Shown: piece by piece, positions 60,118-64,000 of the stretch
How the letters are laid out: the number at the start of each line of letters is the position of its first letter
Numbering within the stretch: the first letter of the stretch is position 1
Origin: CBDBCU01 sp965242615
GTDB taxonomy: Bacteria > Chloroflexota > Dehalococcoidia > Lucifugimonadales > UBA3495
Length of the DNA stretch: 64,000 nucleotides
Assembly (NCBI GenBank): GCA_965242615.1
Contig: CBDESR010000004.1
Coordinates: 682,001-746,000 of the forward strand
Reading direction: 5' to 3'
Program-made: the position numbers and the translations under genes
The notes under the pieces: generated by a model
Told to the model about the DNA's origin: nothing
The model's input: the letters and a program-made list of their open reading frames with translations, nothing else
Databases searched by the model: none

Positions 60118-60990
60118 ATGGCAGAGAAAGTTACCATCGGCGATTACGAAGTTACGGCGGTCATCGATATGGTGCCGCCGCCGCGGCCCCCGGCCGCCAT
60201 GTTCCCGGAGGTGCCGGAAAGCGCTTGGGCCGAGTATCCGGAGGTCCTGGAAAACGGCCAGTTGCAGCTTTACTACGGCGTCTTTGTGGTGCGGTCGGAA
60301 AACCAGGTGGTGCTGGTGGACACCGGAATGGGGCCGGGGCCGCATCCCAGCCGGGGCAACCTCACCGGCAACCTGTACGAGGAACTGCGCCCCATTATGC
60401 TCCCGCCCAATGTGGACATCCACAACACCAATGTCTCCCCGTCGGACCAGGTCAACTATGTGGTGCATACCCATCTCCACGCCGACCATGTGGGCTGGAA
60501 CCTGCGCTACTCCGGCGGGATGCCGGCGCCCAACTTCCGCCGGGCCCGCTACATCATCCCCAAGGATGATTTCGACTACTACAGCCAGCCGCACATCCTG
60601 GCGGAGAACCCCCATGTGCAGCAGCAGATTATGCCGCTGCGCCGCCTGCGCTTGCAGCAAATTGTCGAGGGGGAATACGCCGTAACCGAGGGCATTTCCA
60701 CCCTGCCGGCGGCCGGCCATACCCCCGGCCATCAGGTGGTGCTGGTGAACTCCGGCGGGCAAAAGGCAATGCTGGTGGGCGACCTGCTGCACAACATCGC
60801 CCAAGTGTCCGAACCCGGCTGGTGCGCCGGGGTGGACTATGACAAGGCGCAAAGCCACGCCAACCGGGCGGCCTTGCTGGACAAAGCGGAAAAAGAGGAT
60901 TGGATTGTCGCCGCCGGCCACTTCCCGCCGGGCCAACAAATCGGCAAGGTAGTTACCGAAGGCGGCAAACGGCGGTGGGTGTCGCTGTAA
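60118..60990 (+). CDS. MBL-fold metallo-hydrolase (lactonase-like)
   Basis: 290 residues. HTHLHADH at residues 117-124 is the zinc motif, 'VDTGMGPG' the first strand, 'AAGHTPGHQVVL' the third ligand, and a final His 'AAGHFPPG'. Similar to quorum-quenching lactonases and other MBL hydrolases. Good SD (GAGGAGGG). Strong terminator after. Confidence 0.9.
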   Translation: MAEKVTIGDYEVTAVIDMVPPPRPPAAMFPEVPESAWAEYPEVLENGQLQLYYGVFVVRSENQVVLVDTGMGPGPHPSRGNLTGNLYEELRPIMLPPNVDIHNTNVSPSDQVNYVVHTHLHADHVGWNLRYSGGMPAPNFRRARYIIPKDDFDYYSQPHILAENPHVQQQIMPLRRLRLQQIVEGEYAVTEGISTLPAAGHTPGHQVVLVNSGGQKAMLVGDLLHNIAQVSEPGWCAGVDYDKAQSHANRAALLDKAEKEDWIVAAGHFPPGQQIGKVVTEGGKRRWVSL

Positions 60991-61038
60991 GGGGTGGTTG
61001 GCAGCAGCCGGGCGGCCGGCGATGCAACGGTAAAAAGC

Positions 61039-61064
61039 CGGGGCGGGTCTGATAACCCGCCCCG
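61039..61064 (+). terminator. Intrinsic terminator
   Basis: CGGGGCGGGT pairs with ACCCGCCCCG (10 bp) followed by ATTTTTTTG. It ends the MBL hydrolase transcript. Confidence 0.9.
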
Positions 61065-61084
61065 ATTTTTTGTAGGATTGGGGG

Positions 61085-63004
61085 TTAAGATTTGCGGCGG
61101 CGTCCCGCCCAGCCGATTAGCCCCAATAAAGCCAATCCCAGCAGAGCCATATCTCCGCTGATTCCGGTATTGCCGGGACTGCCGGCCGGGGCGGCGTTGC
61201 AGCTCCCGCCGCCGCTGCCGACCGGCGTTGTTACCACTACATCCGGCGCGGCCGTCGGAGTTACCGCCGCGGTCGCTGCCGCCGACGGGGATGGGGGCGC
61301 AGTCGCTGCTGCCACCGGCGGCGTAGCAGTGGGCGGCGATTCCGGGTTGTCAGTCGGTTCCGGCATGGCTGGAGCCGGCGGCGGTGTCGGTACCGGGGAT
61401 GGGGTGGGCGGTGGTAGGGTGGGCCGGGGGCCGGCCGTTACCTCCAGAGTTCTCTGCTCCTTTTGGGTGTTTAACGGGTCGTTCTCGAAATTCCATATAA
61501 TATCGGCAACCACGGTGGCCGGGCCCACTTGGTTGGGCGCCATAACAAAGGAGATATGCCGCACTTTTCCCGGTTCCACCGTGTAGTCGGCGCTGCACTG
61601 GCTGTTGTTGCAGGTCTCGACGGCCTCCAATTGTTTTATATGCCATCCCTTCGGCGCCGGCAGAATCAAAGTCAATTGCATCGCCGGCCGCCCCAAGGGG
61701 TTTTGCGCGGTAAGGGTGAGGGATACATCATCCCCTACTCGTACATCTTGCGTCTGCGTGGCGTGCAGGTTGATAACCGGGTCTTGCCCCGGCTGCACCG
61801 TGGCCGTTGCGGATAGGGGAATCTTGAGGGGATTTTCCCGGGTTTCCCCCGAGTACCAGACCGCTTCCCCGGTAATCGTCAATTCCCCCGGTTCGCTGAC
61901 CCGGGCTTGCAAACGAAAAGAGCGTAGATCGCCGGACTCCGTTTCTCCCCGATAGGTACACAGATTGCTGCTACAATTTTTGGTTTCATCAGCGAGGGTT
62001 ACGCCGGTGGGGGCCTTCAAGGTTACGGTAAAGGTTCGGAATCGCATAGTGTGATTGATCAGGGTTAAGTTTAATTCCACCGGTTCGCCAAAGGGAATTT
62101 CCCGGCGCGTAGCGGTCAGGTTCACTACCGGCAGAATTTCGGGGGTTGCCGTAGGTACCGGCGTCCAGGTCGGTACCGGCGTGAAAGTCGGCCGGGGCGT
62201 GTAGGTCGGCACCGGGGTGTAAGTGGGTGTCGGAAACGGTACCCGGGTCGGTACCGGCGTGGGGATGTTACCGTTCTGGCAGTAGGGGACGCCGGCATCG
62301 GAGTTTTTAGGCTCGATATCGATGCAGCCGTATAATTCGTTACCGCCGCGGCTGTTTTGCAGATAGATGGCTTCGATGGTGAACAGTTTCCGGAAGGTTG
62401 GGGGGACGACCCCGGTCAGATGATTGCGGGTTACATTCAGTTCCACCAGCTGGATTAAGTTGCCCAGTTGGATGGGCAGTTCGCCGTGCAGCCGATTGTT
62501 GTTCAGACGGAGGCGTTCCAGGTTGGGGATGTGGCCCATCTGGCCGGGGATTTCGCCGTTAAGTTTGTTGCCGGAGAAGTCCAGGGTGGTCAGTTTGCCC
62601 AGATTTTCAATCTCCGGAGGGATGGGGCCGCTGAGGTCGTTGTCCGACAAGTCCAGGATTCTTAGCCCGGTCAGCTGGGTCAACGCCGCGGGGATGCGGC
62701 CGGTGAGGCCGCAGTCGCGGAGGCGGATGGCGACGGCTTGGCCGCCGCTCAGGGTTAATACGCTGGAGGGGTAGTCGGCGGCGGATTCGCCGGGGCGCAG
62801 CTCGGCCCGTTCGTTCTGCCACTCCCGGCGACATTCGGGACGCCAATGGGTACGCCCGCCAGTGTCGCGGTAGAAAGCCAGCAGGTTGGCGTATTCGCTG
62901 AGGCCGGGGCTGGCTTGAACCGGCCGCGGCTGATCCGGCAGGAAAAAAGCTCCAGCCAGCAACAGCGCAAAGAGGATTGGAATAGTCAAGAAAGACGGTT
63001 TCAT
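61085..63004 (-). CDS. Surface protein: LRR + Pro-rich + beta-sandwich + C-terminal sorting tail
   Basis: 639 residues. Signal peptide (~1-31); plant-like leucine-rich repeats ('LTGLRILDLSDNDLSGPIPPEI', 'LTTLDFSGNKLNGEIP', 'LERLRLNNNRLHGELP'); a TPVPT spacer (~255-292); DUF11-like beta-sandwich repeats; then a Pro/Thr spacer and a tail 'GGSCNAAPAG...MALLGLALLGLIGWAGRRRKS', i.e. Cys, transmembrane helix, Arg cluster. Probably cell-surface adhesion or interaction protein. Confidence 0.85.
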   Translation of the reverse strand: MKPSFLTIPILFALLLAGAFFLPDQPRPVQASPGLSEYANLLAFYRDTGGRTHWRPECRREWQNERAELRPGESAADYPSSVLTLSGGQAVAIRLRDCGLTGRIPAALTQLTGLRILDLSDNDLSGPIPPEIENLGKLTTLDFSGNKLNGEIPGQMGHIPNLERLRLNNNRLHGELPIQLGNLIQLVELNVTRNHLTGVVPPTFRKLFTIEAIYLQNSRGGNELYGCIDIEPKNSDAGVPYCQNGNIPTPVPTRVPFPTPTYTPVPTYTPRPTFTPVPTWTPVPTATPEILPVVNLTATRREIPFGEPVELNLTLINHTMRFRTFTVTLKAPTGVTLADETKNCSSNLCTYRGETESGDLRSFRLQARVSEPGELTITGEAVWYSGETRENPLKIPLSATATVQPGQDPVINLHATQTQDVRVGDDVSLTLTAQNPLGRPAMQLTLILPAPKGWHIKQLEAVETCNNSQCSADYTVEPGKVRHISFVMAPNQVGPATVVADIIWNFENDPLNTQKEQRTLEVTAGPRPTLPPPTPSPVPTPPPAPAMPEPTDNPESPPTATPPVAAATAPPSPSAAATAAVTPTAAPDVVVTTPVGSGGGSCNAAPAGSPGNTGISGDMALLGLALLGLIGWAGRRRKS

Positions 63005-63073
63005 CGGGCATCCGACCGGGGGTTTCCGGCCGGCCGCAGTATTGGGCCGGCCGGTTCAGACAGCAAGAAAGGG

Positions 63074-64000
63074 CTAGGGACGGCGGCGGCCGCGGGCCGC
63101 GACCAATCCCGCCAAGCCCAGCAGGGGCAGCAGCAGCAGCGCGCCATCGGCAAGGCCGGCGGTCGGGTCAATTTCCTGGCCGGGCGCGGCTGGGGCGTTG
63201 CAGGAGACGCCTACTCCCGGAGTGTTGGCCGGCGCGGCGGGTGCTTGCGGAGCCGGTGCCGGAGGTGCCGGCGCTTGCGGAGCTGGCGGCGCGATAGTAG
63301 GCACAGCAACCAGCGGCACGGCGGCCGGCGGTGGGGCTTGGGTCGGCGCCGGCGCGGCCGGTGGAGCGTAAGGATCCGCCGAGGGATGGATTACCTCGAA
63401 AGGATGGGTCAAGGAAATGGGGTTGAACAGGTCTTTGTTGCCCTTGGGCCAATAAAGGCCGCTGAACTGGAGGGTGGAACGCCCCACTTTCTCCGCTTTC
63501 AGGTTTAGAAAAACGGTGCGGCTTTGTCCCGGCGGCACCTCGTAAGTACCGCTGGCGGCCCCAGCGGCCACATCGGTAGCCATCCCTTCGCCGTAGATAT
63601 GGAACCCGCTGGGGATAAAGACCGTCAAGTCCACCACCATAGTGGCATCATTCAACTGCGGATTGCGGAACAGCACTTCGACCAAGCCGTCCTGCTCGGC
63701 GTTAATCAGGTCATTGACCGGGCGCAGGCGCACCGTGGGGCCGATGCGGAAGGCTTCGTTGACATTGGGGAAGGTCGGCGGTACCGCGGTCGGCGGCGGC
63801 ACCGGCGTCGGCGTGGGAGTGGGCAAAGCCGTCGGCACCGCTGTGGGCTCCGGTGCCGGCGTGGCCGTCGGCTCAGTGGTAGCCGCCGGAGTTGCCGCCG
63901 GTTCCGGCGTGGCCGTCGGTTCGGCAGTAGCTTCCGGGGTTGCCGCCGGATCGGGCGTAGCGGTCGGCTCCGGGGTCGGCGCGGCGTCCGTGGTGAGGGA
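63074..64000 (-). CDS. Surface protein with C-terminal sorting tail, 5' truncated
   Basis: Open frame to the right edge (309 codons seen). The N-terminal visible part is a Pro/Thr/Ala/Glu repeat (units like ATPEPTATP), then a beta-sandwich region ('VRLRPVNDLINAEQDGLVEVLFRNPQLNDATMVVDLTV'), a Pro/Ala spacer and the tail 'GVSCNAPAAPG...GALLLLPLLGLAGLVAARGRRRP'. Parallel design to the neighbour; the start is outside the window. Confidence 0.8.
   Translation of the reverse strand, partial: SLTTDAAPTPEPTATPDPAATPEATAEPTATPEPAATPAATTEPTATPAPEPTAVPTALPTPTPTPVPPPTAVPPTFPNVNEAFRIGPTVRLRPVNDLINAEQDGLVEVLFRNPQLNDATMVVDLTVFIPSGFHIYGEGMATDVAAGAASGTYEVPPGQSRTVFLNLKAEKVGRSTLQFSGLYWPKGNKDLFNPISLTHPFEVIHPSADPYAPPAAPAPTQAPPPAAVPLVAVPTIAPPAPQAPAPPAPAPQAPAAPANTPGVGVSCNAPAAPGQEIDPTAGLADGALLLLPLLGLAGLVAARGRRRP

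Noticed and set aside
1..64000. CRISPR array
   Set aside because: No regular repeat-spacer pattern seen; the repeats present are isolated palindromes.

Overview
This window looks like a GC-rich chromosomal segment of a Chloroflexota bacterium (perhaps a Dehalococcoidia/SAR202-like or other environmental lineage). That placement is an inference from three things. The core genes are dense and mostly small operons with strong Shine-Dalgarno sites. The flavin and FAD oxidoreductases and Pro/Thr-rich 'TPVPT' surface proteins are typical of that phylum. There is also a Rex regulator, a SecA with a SEC-C tail, and a GroEL with no GroES beside it. No 16S gene or ribosomal operon is present to settle taxonomy.

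Layout. 0-6 kb: end of a RelE-type toxin-antitoxin pair, a DUF58 + transglutaminase-like membrane pair, an alkyltransferase-type DNA repair protein and a 5'-3' exonuclease. 6-13 kb: a retropepsin-like gene broken by an in-frame UGA, small membrane proteins, a flippase-like protein with an FAD oxidoreductase, a HicB-like protein, CinA-type amidase and an MFS transporter. 13-18 kb: an EVE-domain protein, QueG, a dCTP deaminase and GroEL, then a 1.1-kb gene-free stretch with repeats, a good promoter and several strong hairpins. 18-24 kb: a BNR-repeat protein, then a compact three-gene operon (PD-(D/E)XK-like nuclease, winged-helix protein, AAA+ ATPase) that matches no named defence system I know, then a luciferase-family oxidoreductase. 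24-30 kb: Lin0512 protein, fumarase, a tandemly duplicated HicB-HicA operon whose HicB proteins carry an extra N-terminal domain, and a GMC oxidoreductase. 30-41 kb: a ThDP enzyme, MtaB, tRNA-Phe, a HEPN-type protein, SecA with a tandem-repeat insertion, three small genes (two clearly paralogous), a ketopantoate-reductase-like enzyme and Rex. 41-51 kb: a lipoprotein metalloprotease, a large surface protein, an MFS exporter, a DUF1828 pair, an enoyl-CoA hydratase and a coiled-coil nuclease-like protein.

51.7-54.4 kb is the accessory island. An IS1595-type element with ~62-bp inverted ends carries its transposase, a long-variable-arm serine-type tRNA whose loop reads AGG (a proline-codon anticodon), and a small lipoprotein gene. 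An IS1-type element has landed inside its left end with a perfect 8-bp target duplication. 54.5-64 kb: a membrane protein, a small exported protein sharing a domain with the large surface protein, BioY, two metallo-beta-lactamase-fold proteins, a ParA pair facing a TIR-like protein, adenine phosphoribosyltransferase, and two surface proteins with a Cys + transmembrane + Arg C-terminal sorting-like tail; the second runs off the right edge.

Most promising for new biology: the serine-bodied AGG tRNA on the transposon, the nuclease/winged-helix/ATPase operon, and the HicB fusion cluster.
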